Numbered from the stretch's first letter, positions 9,726 to 18,621 are shown. The stretch is DNA of 64,000 bases from Blastococcus sp. TF02A-35 (GCF_004571075.1 NZ_SPQP01000019.1:1-64000), one strand, 5' to 3'. Made by a program: numbers and translations. Notes: generated by a model not told the origin, from the sequence alone.

Positions 9726-10814
9726 ATGCCGTTGCGTGCCCGCACCCTGCTCGGTCCCGGCCCCTCGAACCCGTACCCGGAGGCCACCGCGGCCCTCGGC
9801 CTCCCGCTGCTCGGCCACCTCGACCCGCTGTTCCTGCAGGTCCTGGACGAGACGTCGGACCGGCTCCGCCAGGTGTTCGGGACGGCGAACCGGCGCACCC
9901 TGCCGCTGTCGGCCACCGGCTCGGCGGGCATGGAGGCGGCGTTCGTCAACACCGTCGGCCCGGGTGACGTCGTCGTCGTCGCGGTGAACGGGCTCTTCGG
10001 GCAGCGCATGGTCGAGGTGGCCTCGCGCTGCGGCGCGGAGGTCGTCCCCGTCGAGCACGACTGGGGCCAGCCGGTCGACGCCGAGCGGGTGCTCGCCGCG
10101 CACCCCTCGCCGAAGCTGGTCGCCGCCGTCCACGCCGAGACCTCCACCGGTGTGCGCTCCGACCTCGAGCCGCTGGCCGCTGGCAAGGGCGACGCGCTGC
10201 TCCTGGCCGACTGCGTGACCTCGCTGGGCGGGATCCCGGTCCGGCTGGACGACTGGGGGGTCGACCTCGCCTACGCCGGCTCGCAGAAGTGCCTGGGCGT
10301 CCCGCCGGGGCTGGCGCCCTTCACCATCTCCGACCGCGCCTGGGAGCGGCGGGTCGAGCGGCCGCAGAGCTGGTACCTCGACCTCGGGCTGCTGGGCGGG
10401 TACGCCGGGGAGGCCGCCGGGTCCGGGCGGACCTACCACCACACGGCGCCGACCGGGATGGTCGTGTCGCTGCACGCCGGGCTGGGCCGCATCCTCGAGG
10501 AAGGGCTGGACGCGGTCCACGCCCGGCACGCCGAGGCCGGCCGGCTGCTGCACGAGGGCCTGGCCGAGCTGGGGCTGGAGCTGTTCGCCGCCGAGGGGCA
10601 CCGGCTGCCCGAGCTGACCACGGTCAAGGTGCCCGACGGCGTCGACTCGGCGGCGGTCCGCAAGGAGCTGCTCGAGCGCTACGACCTGGAGATCGGGGCG
10701 GGCGCCGGCCCCTTCGCGTCGAGCGTGTGGCGGATCGGCCTCATGGGGGCCAACGCGACACCCGACAAGGTGACGCTGGTGCTGGGGGCCCTGCGGGAGG
10801 TGCTCGACCGCTAG
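9726..10814 (+). CDS. Class V aminotransferase (alanine--glyoxylate type)
   Basis: A 362-residue fold-type I PLP enzyme. The N-terminus LLGPGPSNPYPEA is the family's substrate-loop signature. GSAGMEAAFVNTVGPGD follows, then LADCVTSLGGIPV with the PLP-contacting Asp region, and AYAGSQKCLGVPPG with the Schiff-base Lys (about residue 188). Likely reactions are alanine/serine-glyoxylate or (S)-ureidoglycine-glyoxylate transamination. The purine-catabolism genes at the far right of the window make the latter worth keeping in mind, but they are 50 kb away. Confidence 0.88.
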   Translation: MPLRARTLLGPGPSNPYPEATAALGLPLLGHLDPLFLQVLDETSDRLRQVFGTANRRTLPLSATGSAGMEAAFVNTVGPGDVVVVAVNGLFGQRMVEVASRCGAEVVPVEHDWGQPVDAERVLAAHPSPKLVAAVHAETSTGVRSDLEPLAAGKGDALLLADCVTSLGGIPVRLDDWGVDLAYAGSQKCLGVPPGLAPFTISDRAWERRVERPQSWYLDLGLLGGYAGEAAGSGRTYHHTAPTGMVVSLHAGLGRILEEGLDAVHARHAEAGRLLHEGLAELGLELFAAEGHRLPELTTVKVPDGVDSAAVRKELLERYDLEIGAGAGPFASSVWRIGLMGANATPDKVTLVLGALREVLDR

Positions 10815-10823
10815 AACTGCGGG

Positions 10824-11732
10824 GTGACCCGGACCACGGTCGAGCGCCCCGCCACTCCTGCCGCCCGTGCGGCCCTGCTGGTGGGCCTGGTCCCGCTGGC
10901 CGCGGTCACGTGGTGGCTGGTCGCCTCGGCCCCGCCCGTGCTGCGCCTGTTCGTCGACGCCCTGCAGGGCCTGTTGGGCTCCGGGACAGGGTCCGGGGGC
11001 GTGACCACGCCCGTGCTGGCGCTGCCCCTGACCTCGCTGGGGGCCGCGACGCACAACGCCGTCGTCGCGGGGATCGCCGCGGGGCTCCTCGCCCGGGCGG
11101 CGCCCCGAGGGCGACGTCGGACCGCGGCAGGAGCCGTCCTGGTCGGCGTCGTCCTGGCGGTCGCGGCCGTCGTCGTGACGGCCTGGGTGGCGCAGGGGGA
11201 CGCGGGCACGTTCGCGGCCGCGGCGGAGGACCGGACGGCGTTCCACGCAGCCGTCGCCCTCGCCGCGCTGGCGGGCTGGCTCCTGGGCTCGTGCGCGCTC
11301 CTCGGCCCGGTGGGCACCGGGACCGCGCTGGCCGCCGCGGCCGGGGTGCTGCCGGTCAGGCTGCTCGACGTCTCCCTGTCGCTCGTCGACGCGCGCCGGC
11401 TCCAGACGGGCCCGGAGCTCCCGTGGATCGGCTGGCTCAGCGGTGCCGTGCTCGTCGGCGCGCTGCTGGTCGTCGGGCTGCGCCCGGTGTCCCGGCTCGG
11501 CTGGTGGCCGCTGCTGCTCGCGGTGTCGTGGGTCGTCGTGCCGCTGGTGCACGTGACGTGGCTGCTCGTGATGGGGCTGCCGCCGCTCCCGTGGTCCCAG
11601 TTCTGGGCCTCGCTGGGGGCCGAGGTCGGGGGCGTGCGGTCCTGGCTGGTCCCCGTGGCGGTGGCCGCCGTGATCTGCGTGGTCCGCGACCGGCGGCCGG
11701 GCGCGGGGTCGGGCGGTCGCCGGACCCCCTGA
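10824..11732 (+). CDS. Multi-pass membrane protein of unknown function
   Basis: A 302-residue hydrophobic protein with about seven membrane segments, for example LLVGLVPLAAVTWWLVASA, AVLVGVVLAVAAVVVTAWVA and WWPLLLAVSWVVVPLVHV. Short basic loops (RAAPRGRRR) and a basic C-terminus (RDRRPGAGSGGRRTP) suggest the tail is cytoplasmic. I see no catalytic motif and do not recognise the family. The GTG at 10824 is 9 bases after the previous stop, with no clear ribosome binding site. Confidence 0.75.
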   Translation: MTRTTVERPATPAARAALLVGLVPLAAVTWWLVASAPPVLRLFVDALQGLLGSGTGSGGVTTPVLALPLTSLGAATHNAVVAGIAAGLLARAAPRGRRRTAAGAVLVGVVLAVAAVVVTAWVAQGDAGTFAAAAEDRTAFHAAVALAALAGWLLGSCALLGPVGTGTALAAAAGVLPVRLLDVSLSLVDARRLQTGPELPWIGWLSGAVLVGALLVVGLRPVSRLGWWPLLLAVSWVVVPLVHVTWLLVMGLPPLPWSQFWASLGAEVGGVRSWLVPVAVAAVICVVRDRRPGAGSGGRRTP

Positions 11733-11745
11733 CCGCCGCGGTCAG
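11729..11745 (+). terminator. Small hairpin at the end of the membrane-protein gene
   Basis: CTGACCG and CGGTCAG form a 7-bp stem with a 3-base loop that includes the stop codon. It is a weak terminator candidate just before the palindromic repeat. Confidence 0.35.
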
Positions 11746-11760
11746 GCGGCGTCTGCGGCG

Positions 11761-11820
11761 TTGATCATGGTCACCTGGCGCACGGTCCGGCGTGGCGGGA
11801 GACCAGCTGACGATGATCAA
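11761..11820 (-). repeat. 60-bp palindromic repeat, copy 1, containing the stop of the DUF559 gene
   Basis: TTGATCATGGTCACCTGG (11761-11778) and ACCAGCTGACGATGATCAA (11802-11820) form an imperfect inverted repeat around a GC-rich centre. It is clearly the same element as 12782-12842. The outer TTGATCA on the minus strand contains the TGA stop of the DUF559 gene (11817-11819). It lies between two convergent genes and could work as a bidirectional terminator. Confidence 0.8.
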
Positions 11821-12689
11821 CCGCGGGGGTCCCGCCAGCCGCGGCTCAGCAGCGCCCGGCGCGTGCGGTCGAGCACGATCGACGGGCCCGTCAGGTGGCG
11901 CCCGGCGAACCGGAGGACGAGCCATCCGTCGGCCGCCATGAGCGAGTAGCGGTCGATGTCCCTCCGGAACTGGTCGGCGTCGGCGTGCTGCCGGCCCTCG
12001 TACTCCAGCGCGACCTTCCACTCCGCGTAGCCCAGGTCGGCGTGGGCCACCTCCCGGCCCCAGCGGTCCAGGACGGGGAGCTGCGGCACCGGGGTGGGCA
12101 GGTTGCTGACGGTGAGCCAGTAGCGCACCAGGCTCTCCGGCCGGGACATGGACAACGGTGAGAGCAGGGAGGCGCACTTCCGCGCCCGGACGACGCCGCG
12201 TACCCGAGCTGCCCGTGCCAGGCGCCGGGCCAGGGAGACGCCGTCGAGGTGGCCCGCGCGCAGGAGGGCGTCACCCACCGCGACGAGCTCCGCCGGCGGC
12301 AGGGTCTCGGCGAGGTCCAGGTACGTCTGCGCGCCCGAGGTGACCCGCAGGTCGTGGTGCAGGACGACGTCCTCGGCGTGGAGCCGGCGGGCATGGGTCA
12401 CGAACTCGGCGCGCTGGGGGAGGACCCGGCGCGGTGTGAGCGCGATGTGCGCCTGCCGGGGAGGGGCCATCGGGGCGCCGAGGAGCGCCGCCGCGGTCGC
12501 GTGGCTGAACGCCGCGTCCTCCGGGAGCAGCCGGGAGAGCAACCGCAGCCGGTCGGTCGCGTCGATGGCGTCGTCGAGGCGCGCGGTGAGGCCGTGGGCG
12601 AGCCGCACGAAGGAAGGGCCGCGCAGCCGGCCGCGCGAGAGCCCGGCCGCGCGGGCCTCGGCGGGCGTCCAGGTGGGTGGCAGGGACAT
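11817..12689 (-). CDS. DUF559 (Vsr/PD-(D/E)XK-like) protein with an AbiEi-like N-terminus
   Basis: A 290-residue protein. The C-terminal third has the DUF559 pattern HADLGYAEWKVALEYEGRQH followed by FRRDIDRYSLMAADGWLVLRFAGRHL. This is related to very-short-patch-repair endonucleases; the Asp/Glu/Lys residues of that segment fit a PD-(D/E)XK-type core. The N-terminus (SRGRLRGPSFVRLAHGL) resembles the winged-helix part of AbiEi-type proteins. Such genes are abundant, dispersed and uncharacterised in actinobacteria. No toxin or restriction partner lies beside it, so a defence role is unproven. Palindromic repeat copies flank it on both sides. Confidence 0.78.
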   Translation of the reverse strand: MSLPPTWTPAEARAAGLSRGRLRGPSFVRLAHGLTARLDDAIDATDRLRLLSRLLPEDAAFSHATAAALLGAPMAPPRQAHIALTPRRVLPQRAEFVTHARRLHAEDVVLHHDLRVTSGAQTYLDLAETLPPAELVAVGDALLRAGHLDGVSLARRLARAARVRGVVRARKCASLLSPLSMSRPESLVRYWLTVSNLPTPVPQLPVLDRWGREVAHADLGYAEWKVALEYEGRQHADADQFRRDIDRYSLMAADGWLVLRFAGRHLTGPSIVLDRTRRALLSRGWRDPRG

Positions 12690-12781
12690 GCCGCTGACGC
12701 TGGCCGCCGGACCGCCGTCGAACCGCCCCGCTCGGCGTGCTGTGGACGGACGCGTCCGCTGTGGACCCCGCCCGCACCCGC

Positions 12782-12842
12782 GTGATCATCGTCATCTGGC
12801 TGGCCGCCACGCCGATGGGACCTGCCAGATGACGATGATCAA
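12782..12842 (-). repeat. 61-bp palindromic repeat, copy 2, containing the stop of the aldo/keto reductase gene
   Basis: TGATCATCGTCATCTGGC (12783-12800) and its exact complement GCCAGATGACGATGATCA (12824-12841) form a perfect 18-bp stem around a 23-base centre. The minus-strand arm starts with the TGA stop codon of the aldo/keto reductase gene (12839-12841), as copy 1 does for its own gene. It lies between the DUF559 start and that stop. Confidence 0.85.
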
Positions 12843-13693
12843 CCGAGGTTCAGGCGGGCGAGCTGCTCGGGGGTGAGGGACAGGTCGGCCGCGGCTGCGG
12901 AGTCCTGGATCGAGGCCGCGCGGGAGGCGCCGGGGATCGGGACGACCGTGTCGCTCTGGGCCAGGTGCCAGGCGAGGGTCACCTGGTACACCGACACGCC
13001 GAGCTCGTCGGCGACCTCGGCGAAGGCGGGCGCCGTCGAGCCCAGCGAGCCGGCCGCGCCCACCCCGCCGAAGGGGCTCCACGGCAGGAACGCCAGGCCG
13101 TGGGCGGCGCAGTGGGCCAGCTCGTCGGCCGAGGACCGCCACCCCGGCGAGAACTGGTTCTGCACGCTCACCAGCGCGTCACCGACGATGGACCGGGCGG
13201 CGTCGATCTGCGCGATGTCGGCGTTGGAGATGCCGACCGCCCGCACGAGGCCGTCGTCGGCCAGCTGCCGCAGGGCGCCCATCGACTCCTCCCAGGGCGT
13301 CGCCGGGTCCGGGCGGTGGAACTGGTACAGCCCGATGGCCTCCACGCCCAACCGTCGCAGCGACCCCTCGCAGGCGCGGCGCAGGTAGGCCGGCGAGCCG
13401 TCCAGGTCCCACTCGGCCCCGCGGCGCGTGTGGCCGCCCTTGGTGGCCACGAGCACGTCGGGCGAGCCGTAGGAGCGCAGCGCCGTCGCCACCAGGGACT
13501 CGTTGTGCCCGAACTCGGCCTCGTCCCGGGCGTAGGCGTCCGCGGTGTCGACCAGCGTCACGCCGGCGTCCAGGGCCGCGTGCACCACCGCGACGGCGTC
13601 CTCCTCCGACGGCCGGTCGTCCTTGGTGGACAGGGGCATGGCCCCCAGCCCGATGGCGCTGACGGTCATGTCCCCGATGCGTCGCTGCTGCAT
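12839..13693 (-). CDS. Aldo/keto reductase
   Basis: A 284-residue aldo/keto reductase beginning MQQRRIGDMTVSAIGLGAMP, the family N-terminus. The tetrad is Asp and Tyr in LVDTADAYARDEAEFG, Lys in VLVATKGGHT and His in LYQFHRPDP. The C-terminal VVPIPGASRAASIQDSA is the NADP-binding region. An upstream ATG at 13735 would add 14 non-homologous residues and overlap rarA, so ATG at 13693 is preferred, although no strong ribosome binding site is seen. It is divergent from rarA and only distantly similar to the reductase at 6.9 kb, so not a recent duplicate. Confidence 0.87.
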   Translation of the reverse strand: MQQRRIGDMTVSAIGLGAMPLSTKDDRPSEEDAVAVVHAALDAGVTLVDTADAYARDEAEFGHNESLVATALRSYGSPDVLVATKGGHTRRGAEWDLDGSPAYLRRACEGSLRRLGVEAIGLYQFHRPDPATPWEESMGALRQLADDGLVRAVGISNADIAQIDAARSIVGDALVSVQNQFSPGWRSSADELAHCAAHGLAFLPWSPFGGVGAAGSLGSTAPAFAEVADELGVSVYQVTLAWHLAQSDTVVPIPGASRAASIQDSAAAADLSLTPEQLARLNLG

Positions 13694-13714
13694 GAGGGTG
13701 TCGTGCCCCGCGGG

Positions 13715-13720
13715 TAGCGT
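13715..13720 (+). promoter_or_regulatory. Putative leaderless promoter of rarA
   Basis: TAGCGT ends 8 bases before the GTG of rarA at 13729. No Shine-Dalgarno lies in the spacer. Confidence 0.5.
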
Positions 13721-13728
13721 TCTGACCC

Positions 13729-15063
13729 GTGACATCGCTGTTCGACGCTCCCGAGGACGACGGCCCGGCGGGCGTCGACCCCGGGGCGCCGCTCGCGGTG
13801 CGGATGCGGCCGCGCTCGCTGGAGGAGGTCGTCGGGCAGCAGCACCTGCTGGGCGACCGCGCCCCGCTGCGCCGGCTGGTGGAGTCCGACGAGCCGATGT
13901 CGCTGGTCCTCTACGGGCCGCCCGGCACCGGCAAGACCACCCTGGCCCACGTCATCTCCCTGGCCACCAAGCGGCAGTTCGTGCAGCTCTCGGCGCTGGA
14001 CTCCGGGGTCAAGGAGGTCCGCGCGGTCATCGCCGGCGCCAAGCGGGAGCTGACCTACGCCGGCCGGCGCACCGTGCTGTTCATCGACGAGGTGCACCGC
14101 TTCTCCAAGACCCAGCAGGACAGCCTGCTGTCCGCGGTCGAGGACCGGATCGTCAGCCTGATCGCGGCCACCACCGAGAACCCGTTCTTCTCCGTGGTCA
14201 GCCCGCTGCTCTCCCGCAGCCTGGTCCTGGCCCTGCAGCCGCTCACCGACGACGACGTCCGCACCCTGCTGCGCCGGGCCCTGGCCAGCGAGCGCGGGCT
14301 GGCGGGGGAGTTCACGCTCACCGACGAGGCCGAGGAGCACCTCGTCCGCATCGCCGGCGGCGACGGGCGCAAGTCGCTGACCGCGCTGGAGTCCGGGGCC
14401 GGGGCGGCGAAGGCGGTCGGCGCGACCGAGATCGACCTCGCCACCCTGGAGACGGCGGTGGCGCAGGCGGCGGTCCGCTACGACCGGCAGGGCGACATGC
14501 ACTACGACGTCGCCAGCGCGCTGATCAAGTCCATCCGCGGCAGCGACGTGGACGCGGCGCTGCACTACCTGGCGCGCATGGTCGAGGCAGGGGAGGACCC
14601 GCGGTTCATCGCCCGGCGGCTGGTCATCTCCGCCAGCGAGGACATCGGCATGGCCGACCCGACGGCGCTGCTGACCGCGGTCGCCGCCGCCGACGCGGTC
14701 GCCTTCATCGGCATGCCCGAGGGGCACTTCCCGCTCGCGCAGGCCGTCGTCCACCTCGCCACCGCACCGAAGTCCAACGCCGTCACCGCGGCGATGGGGG
14801 AGTCGGTCGCCGACGTCCGCGCCGGCCTCGCCGGCCCCGTGCCGCCCGGGCTGCGCGACGCGCACTACGGCGGGGCCAAGAAGCTCGGGCACGGCAAGAC
14901 CTACGTCTACCCGCACTCCCACCCCGACGGCGTCGTGCCGCAGCAGTACCCGCCGGACGCGCTCGTGGGCAAGGACTACTACCGGCCGACCAACCGCGGC
15001 GCCGAGGCGCGGCTGGGGGAGCGGCTGGCCAAGCTCCGGGCGATCATCCGCCGCACGCGCTGA
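13729..15063 (+). CDS. rarA: Replication-associated recombination protein A (RarA/MgsA AAA+ ATPase)
   Basis: A 444-residue AAA+ ATPase of the clamp-loader group that acts at stalled replication forks. Walker [13 protein letters not shown] is near residues 64-75 and Walker [10 protein letters not shown] near 116. Then come sensor 1 ([11 protein letters not shown]), the RarA tetramerisation region [18 protein letters not shown], and the conserved C-terminal [16 protein letters not shown]. The start appears leaderless. In Streptomyces an equivalent gene occupies the same neighbourhood upstream of the DUF948 gene. Confidence 0.94.
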   Translation: MTSLFDAPEDDGPAGVDPGAPLAVRMRPRSLEEVVGQQHLLGDRAPLRRLVESDEPMSLVLYGPPGTGKTTLAHVISLATKRQFVQLSALDSGVKEVRAVIAGAKRELTYAGRRTVLFIDEVHRFSKTQQDSLLSAVEDRIVSLIAATTENPFFSVVSPLLSRSLVLALQPLTDDDVRTLLRRALASERGLAGEFTLTDEAEEHLVRIAGGDGRKSLTALESGAGAAKAVGATEIDLATLETAVAQAAVRYDRQGDMHYDVASALIKSIRGSDVDAALHYLARMVEAGEDPRFIARRLVISASEDIGMADPTALLTAVAAADAVAFIGMPEGHFPLAQAVVHLATAPKSNAVTAAMGESVADVRAGLAGPVPPGLRDAHYGGAKKLGHGKTYVYPHSHPDGVVPQQYPPDALVGKDYYRPTNRGAEARLGERLAKLRAIIRRTR

Positions 15064-15100
15064 CCGCGGCAGGGGACGGACGGCGGCGGGGGGCCGCGAC

Positions 15101-15106
15101 TAGTGT
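15101..15106 (+). promoter_or_regulatory. Putative -10 element upstream of the DUF948 gene
   Basis: TAGTGT lies 55 bases before the start at 15161, leaving a short leader that contains AGGAG before the GTG. It is the likely promoter of the DUF948-DUF6167-alaS run. Confidence 0.4.
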
Positions 15107-15160
15107 GACGAGGCCGGAACGTCGCTCCCGGCGCTGAACCCCCTGAGAACAGGAGCACGC

Positions 15161-15586
15161 GTGTCCGTAGGAGAGATCGCCGGGCTGGTCGCAGCCTGCG
15201 CCCTGGTGGTGCTGGTGCTGGTAGCCGCAGTCGTGCTGCTCAAGCTCGGCCGCACGCTCGACGAGACCACGCTGACCATCCGCCAGGTCCGTGAGCAGAG
15301 CGCGCCGATCCTGGCCCAGGCCGGCACGACCGTCGCCCACGTGAACAGCAACCTCGAGCGGGTCGACGACATCACCGGCAACGCCGCGAACGTCTCCAGC
15401 AACGTCGCCGCGCTCACCAGCGTGGCCGCCGCCACCCTGGGCAGCCCGCTGATCAAGGTCGCGGCCTTCAGCTACGGCGTGCGCAGCGCGACGAGGAAGA
15501 AGCGCGAGGGCCAGGCGATCGCCGACGCCGCCGCCCGCGAGAAGGCCGAGCGCCGCGCGCGCCGCGCCGCCCGGCGGTCGGCCTGA
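15161..15586 (+). CDS. DUF948 family membrane protein
   Basis: A 141-residue protein with an N-terminal membrane segment (about residues 5-27), then a helical domain with repeated polar heptads (QVREQSAPILAQAG, NVSSNVAALTSVA) and a strongly basic C-terminus ([12 protein letters not shown]). This is the DUF948 architecture, function unknown. GTG at 15161 has AGGAG about 6 bases upstream. The stop overlaps the next start by one base (TGATG). The pair upstream of alaS is conserved in actinobacteria. Confidence 0.87.
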   Translation: MSVGEIAGLVAACALVVLVLVAAVVLLKLGRTLDETTLTIRQVREQSAPILAQAGTTVAHVNSNLERVDDITGNAANVSSNVAALTSVAAATLGSPLIKVAAFSYGVRSATRKKREGQAIADAAAREKAERRARRAARRSA

Positions 15587-15867
15587 TGCGCCGGCTGTTC
15601 TGGCTGGCGATGGGCATCACCATCGGCGCCCTCGTCGTCCGCAAGCTCTCCGCCGCCGCCGAGAAGATGACCCCGGCCGGCATCGGTGCCTCGATCGCCG
15701 CCGGCCTGCGCGACGTCGCCGACGCGATCGGCGACTTCGGGGCCGACGTGCGCGAGGCCATGTCCGAGCGCGAGCTGGAGCTGCGGGCCGGCACCGGCCT
15801 GGACGCCCCGCTGCCCGCGGTGGGCGACGCCTCGCTGCGGCGCGGCGCCCACGCCGCAGACTCCTGA
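15586..15867 (+). CDS. Small membrane-associated protein, DUF6167-like
   Basis: A 93-residue protein starting MRRLFWLAMGITIGALVVRK, a single N-terminal membrane helix, then an amphipathic segment (GLRDVADAIGDFGADVREAM) with ERELELRAG. It is translationally coupled to the DUF948 gene and precedes alaS, matching the position of DUF6167 proteins in Streptomyces. The family assignment is from position and general look. Function unknown. Confidence 0.78.
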   Translation: MRRLFWLAMGITIGALVVRKLSAAAEKMTPAGIGASIAAGLRDVADAIGDFGADVREAMSERELELRAGTGLDAPLPAVGDASLRRGAHAADS

Positions 15868-15925
15868 CCCACCGGTCGGGGCGGCTCCCCGCCGTCCCGG
15901 TCCCGTCGAACCGAGTAGATCGCTG

Positions 15926-18616
15926 ATGCAGACCGCCGAGATCCGCCGCCGCTTCCTGCAGCACTTCGAGCAGCGCGGCCACACCGTCGTCCCCAGCGCG
16001 TCGCTGGTCTCCCCGGACCCGTCGCTGCTGTTCACCGTCGCCGGGATGGTGCCGTTCATCCCGTACCTGACCGGCCGGGAGCCCGCGCCGTTCCCGCGGG
16101 CCACCAGCGTGCAGAAGTGCGTGCGCACCCTCGACATCGAGGAGGTGGGCAAGACCACCCGCCACGGCACGTTCTTCCAGATGAACGGCAACTTCTCCTT
16201 CGGCGACTACTTCAAGGAGGGGGCCATCCAGAACGCCTGGGAGCTGATCACCGGGCGGCTGGAGGACGGCGGGCTGGGCTTCGACCCCGACCGCATCTGG
16301 GTCACCGTCTACCTCGACGACGACGAGGCCGCCGAGGCCTGGCACCGGATCGCGGGGCTCCCGGTGGAGCGCATCCAGCGGCTGGGCAAGAAGGACAACT
16401 ACTGGCACACCGGGGCGCCCGGCCCCGGCGGCCCCTGCTCGGAGATCTACTTCGACCGCGGCCCGCAGTTCGGTCCCGAGGGCGGCCCGCTCGTCGACAC
16501 CGCGGGCGACCGGTTCCTGGAGATCTGGAACCTCGTCTTTATGCAGTACGAGCTCACCGACGTCCGGAGCAAGGAGGAGTTCACGGTCGTCGGCGAGCTG
16601 CCGAAGAAGAACATCGACACCGGCATGGGCCTGGAGCGGGTGGCCTACCTGCTGCAGGGCGTCGACAACATGTACGAGATCGACGAGGTCGCGCCGGTCC
16701 TCCGCCGCGCCGCGGAGCTCGCCGGGGTCACCTACGGCTCGGGTGGGCGGGAAGGACACACGAACGACGTGCGCCTCCGCGTCGTCGCCGACCACGTCCG
16801 CAGCGGGCTGATGCTCATCGGCGACGGCGTCACCCCCGGCAACGAGGGGCGCGGCTACATCCTCCGCCGGCTGCTGCGCCGCGCCGTCCGCTCGATGAAG
16901 CTCCTCGGCGTCGACGACGCCACGCTCCCGGAGCTGCTGCCGGTCTCCAAGGAGGCCATGAAGGCCAGCTACCCCGAGCTGGAGACCGACTTCGCGCGTA
17001 TCTCGGGCGTCGCCTACGCCGAGGAGGAGGCGTTCCGCCGGACGCTGACCTCGGGCACGGCGCTGTTCGACACCGCCGTGAAGCAGGCGAAGACCGCCGG
17101 CACCCCGAAGCTGTCCGGCGAGCAGGCGTTCAGCCTGCACGACACCTACGGCTTCCCGATCGACGTCACCCTCGAGATGGCCGCCGAGCAGGGCGTGACC
17201 GTCGACGAGGAGGGCTTCCGCGCGCTCATGAAGGAGCAGCGCGACCGGGCCCGCGCCGACGCCCGCGCCAAGCGCACCGGCTCGGTCGACGTCCTGGCCT
17301 ACCGCCGGCTCCTGGCCGAGCACGGCCCGACCGACTGGCGGGCCTACGACACGCTGCGCACCGACTCCCGGGTGCTGGCCGTGGTCGCGGACGAGGAGGG
17401 CCCGGAGGTGGCCGCGCAGGGCGACATCGTCCGCGTGGTCCTGGACCGGACGCCGTTCTACGCCGAGTCCGGTGGCCAGGTCGCCGACGCCGGCATCCTG
17501 ACCTGGGACGGCGGCCGCGCCGAGGTCATCGACGTCCAGCGCCCGGTCAAGGGCCTGGTCGCCCACCAGGTCCGGGTGCTCGAGGGCGAGCTGCGCTCCG
17601 GCGCCGAGCTCACCGCCGAGGTCGACTACGAGTGGCGGCTGTCGGCCTGCCAGGCCCACTCGGGCACGCACGTGGTGCACGCCGCGCTGCGCCAGGTGCT
17701 CGGCCCCCAGGCCCTGCAGTCCGGGTCCTACAACCGGCCGGGCTACCTCCGGCTGGACTTCGCCTGGCAGGGCGCGCTGACCCAGCAGCAGCGCACCGAC
17801 ATCGAGGACGTCGCCAACGCGGCGGTCCGCGCCGACCACAAGGTCACCGCCCAGTACATGACGCTGCCCGAGGCGCAGGCCTTCGGCGCGATCGCCCTGT
17901 TCGGCGAGACCTACGGCGAGCAGGTGCGGGTGGTGGAGATCGGCGGCCCGTGGTCGCGCGAGCTCTGCGGTGGCACCCACGTGCGCGGCAGCGCCCAGAT
18001 CGGCACGCTCGCGCTGACCGGCGAGTCGTCGGTCGGCTCGGGTGCCCGGCGCGTCGAGGCCGTGGTCGGCCTCGAGGGCTTCCGGTACCTGGCCCGCGAG
18101 CGCGACCTGGTCCGCCAGCTGGCCGACCTGCTCAAGGCGCCGCAGGACGGGCTGGTCGAGCGGGTGGGCGGCATGGTGGCCCGGCTGCGCGAGCTGGACC
18201 GCGAGCTGGCCGACCTGCGCTCGCAGCAGACGCTGGCCGCCGCGGGGCAGCTCGCCGGCGCGGCGAAGGACGTCGGCGGCGTCGCCGTCGTGACCGGCTC
18301 CCCGGCGGGCCTGGGCGGCGGCGACCTGCGCACGCTGGCCCTCGACGTCCGGGGCCGGCTGGCCGCCGACCGCCCGTCGGTCGTGCTGCTGGCGTCGGAG
18401 TCCGGTGGCAAGGTGGCCCTCGTGGCTGCCCTCAACCCGGCCGCGGTCGCTCAGGGGCTGTCGGCCAACGACGTCCTCAAGGCGGCCTCGGCCCCCGTCG
18501 GCGGCCGCGGAGGCGGCAAGTCCGACGTCGCCCAGGGGGGCGGAACCGATGCCGCGGGTATCCCCGCGGCACTGCAGGCCGGCGAGCAGGCGGTTGCGGC
18601 CGCCACAGGGAGGTGA
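15926..18616 (+). CDS. alaS: Alanine--tRNA ligase
   Basis: An 896-residue AlaRS. The catalytic core carries FLQHFEQRGHTVVPSASLV and NGNFSFGDYFKEGA. The editing domain has its zinc-type motifs HSGTHVVH (about 577) and CGGTHV (about 681). A C-terminal oligomerisation/C-Ala region follows, ending in a Gly-rich segment. The frame is open further upstream, but ATG at 15926 matches the family start MQTAEIRRRF and follows the DUF6167 gene by 58 bases. The ribosome binding site is weak. Confidence 0.96.
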   Translation: MQTAEIRRRFLQHFEQRGHTVVPSASLVSPDPSLLFTVAGMVPFIPYLTGREPAPFPRATSVQKCVRTLDIEEVGKTTRHGTFFQMNGNFSFGDYFKEGAIQNAWELITGRLEDGGLGFDPDRIWVTVYLDDDEAAEAWHRIAGLPVERIQRLGKKDNYWHTGAPGPGGPCSEIYFDRGPQFGPEGGPLVDTAGDRFLEIWNLVFMQYELTDVRSKEEFTVVGELPKKNIDTGMGLERVAYLLQGVDNMYEIDEVAPVLRRAAELAGVTYGSGGREGHTNDVRLRVVADHVRSGLMLIGDGVTPGNEGRGYILRRLLRRAVRSMKLLGVDDATLPELLPVSKEAMKASYPELETDFARISGVAYAEEEAFRRTLTSGTALFDTAVKQAKTAGTPKLSGEQAFSLHDTYGFPIDVTLEMAAEQGVTVDEEGFRALMKEQRDRARADARAKRTGSVDVLAYRRLLAEHGPTDWRAYDTLRTDSRVLAVVADEEGPEVAAQGDIVRVVLDRTPFYAESGGQVADAGILTWDGGRAEVIDVQRPVKGLVAHQVRVLEGELRSGAELTAEVDYEWRLSACQAHSGTHVVHAALRQVLGPQALQSGSYNRPGYLRLDFAWQGALTQQQRTDIEDVANAAVRADHKVTAQYMTLPEAQAFGAIALFGETYGEQVRVVEIGGPWSRELCGGTHVRGSAQIGTLALTGESSVGSGARRVEAVVGLEGFRYLARERDLVRQLADLLKAPQDGLVERVGGMVARLRELDRELADLRSQQTLAAAGQLAGAAKDVGGVAVVTGSPAGLGGGDLRTLALDVRGRLAADRPSVVLLASESGGKVALVAALNPAAVAQGLSANDVLKAASAPVGGRGGGKSDVAQGGGTDAAGIPAALQAGEQAVAAATGR

Positions 18617-18621
18617 GCACC

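Noticed and set aside
7776-11552. A 1258-codon minus-strand frame across aspS and the aminotransferase
   Set aside because: Composition is Arg/Gly/Asp/His-rich and mirrors GC-rich codons of aspS; no protein-family pattern.
11817-12689. A toxin-antitoxin or restriction system around the DUF559 gene
   Set aside because: No adjacent AbiEii-type toxin, methyltransferase or second small gene; neighbours are a membrane protein and an aldo/keto reductase.
11761-12842. The two palindromes as a CRISPR or an IS with terminal inverted repeats
   Set aside because: Only two copies about 1 kb apart, each internally palindromic and in direct orientation; no transposase and no target duplication visible.
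6908-13693. The two aldo/keto reductases as a recent tandem duplication
   Set aside because: They share only the catalytic framework, differ in length and N-termini, and lie on opposite strands 5 kb apart.
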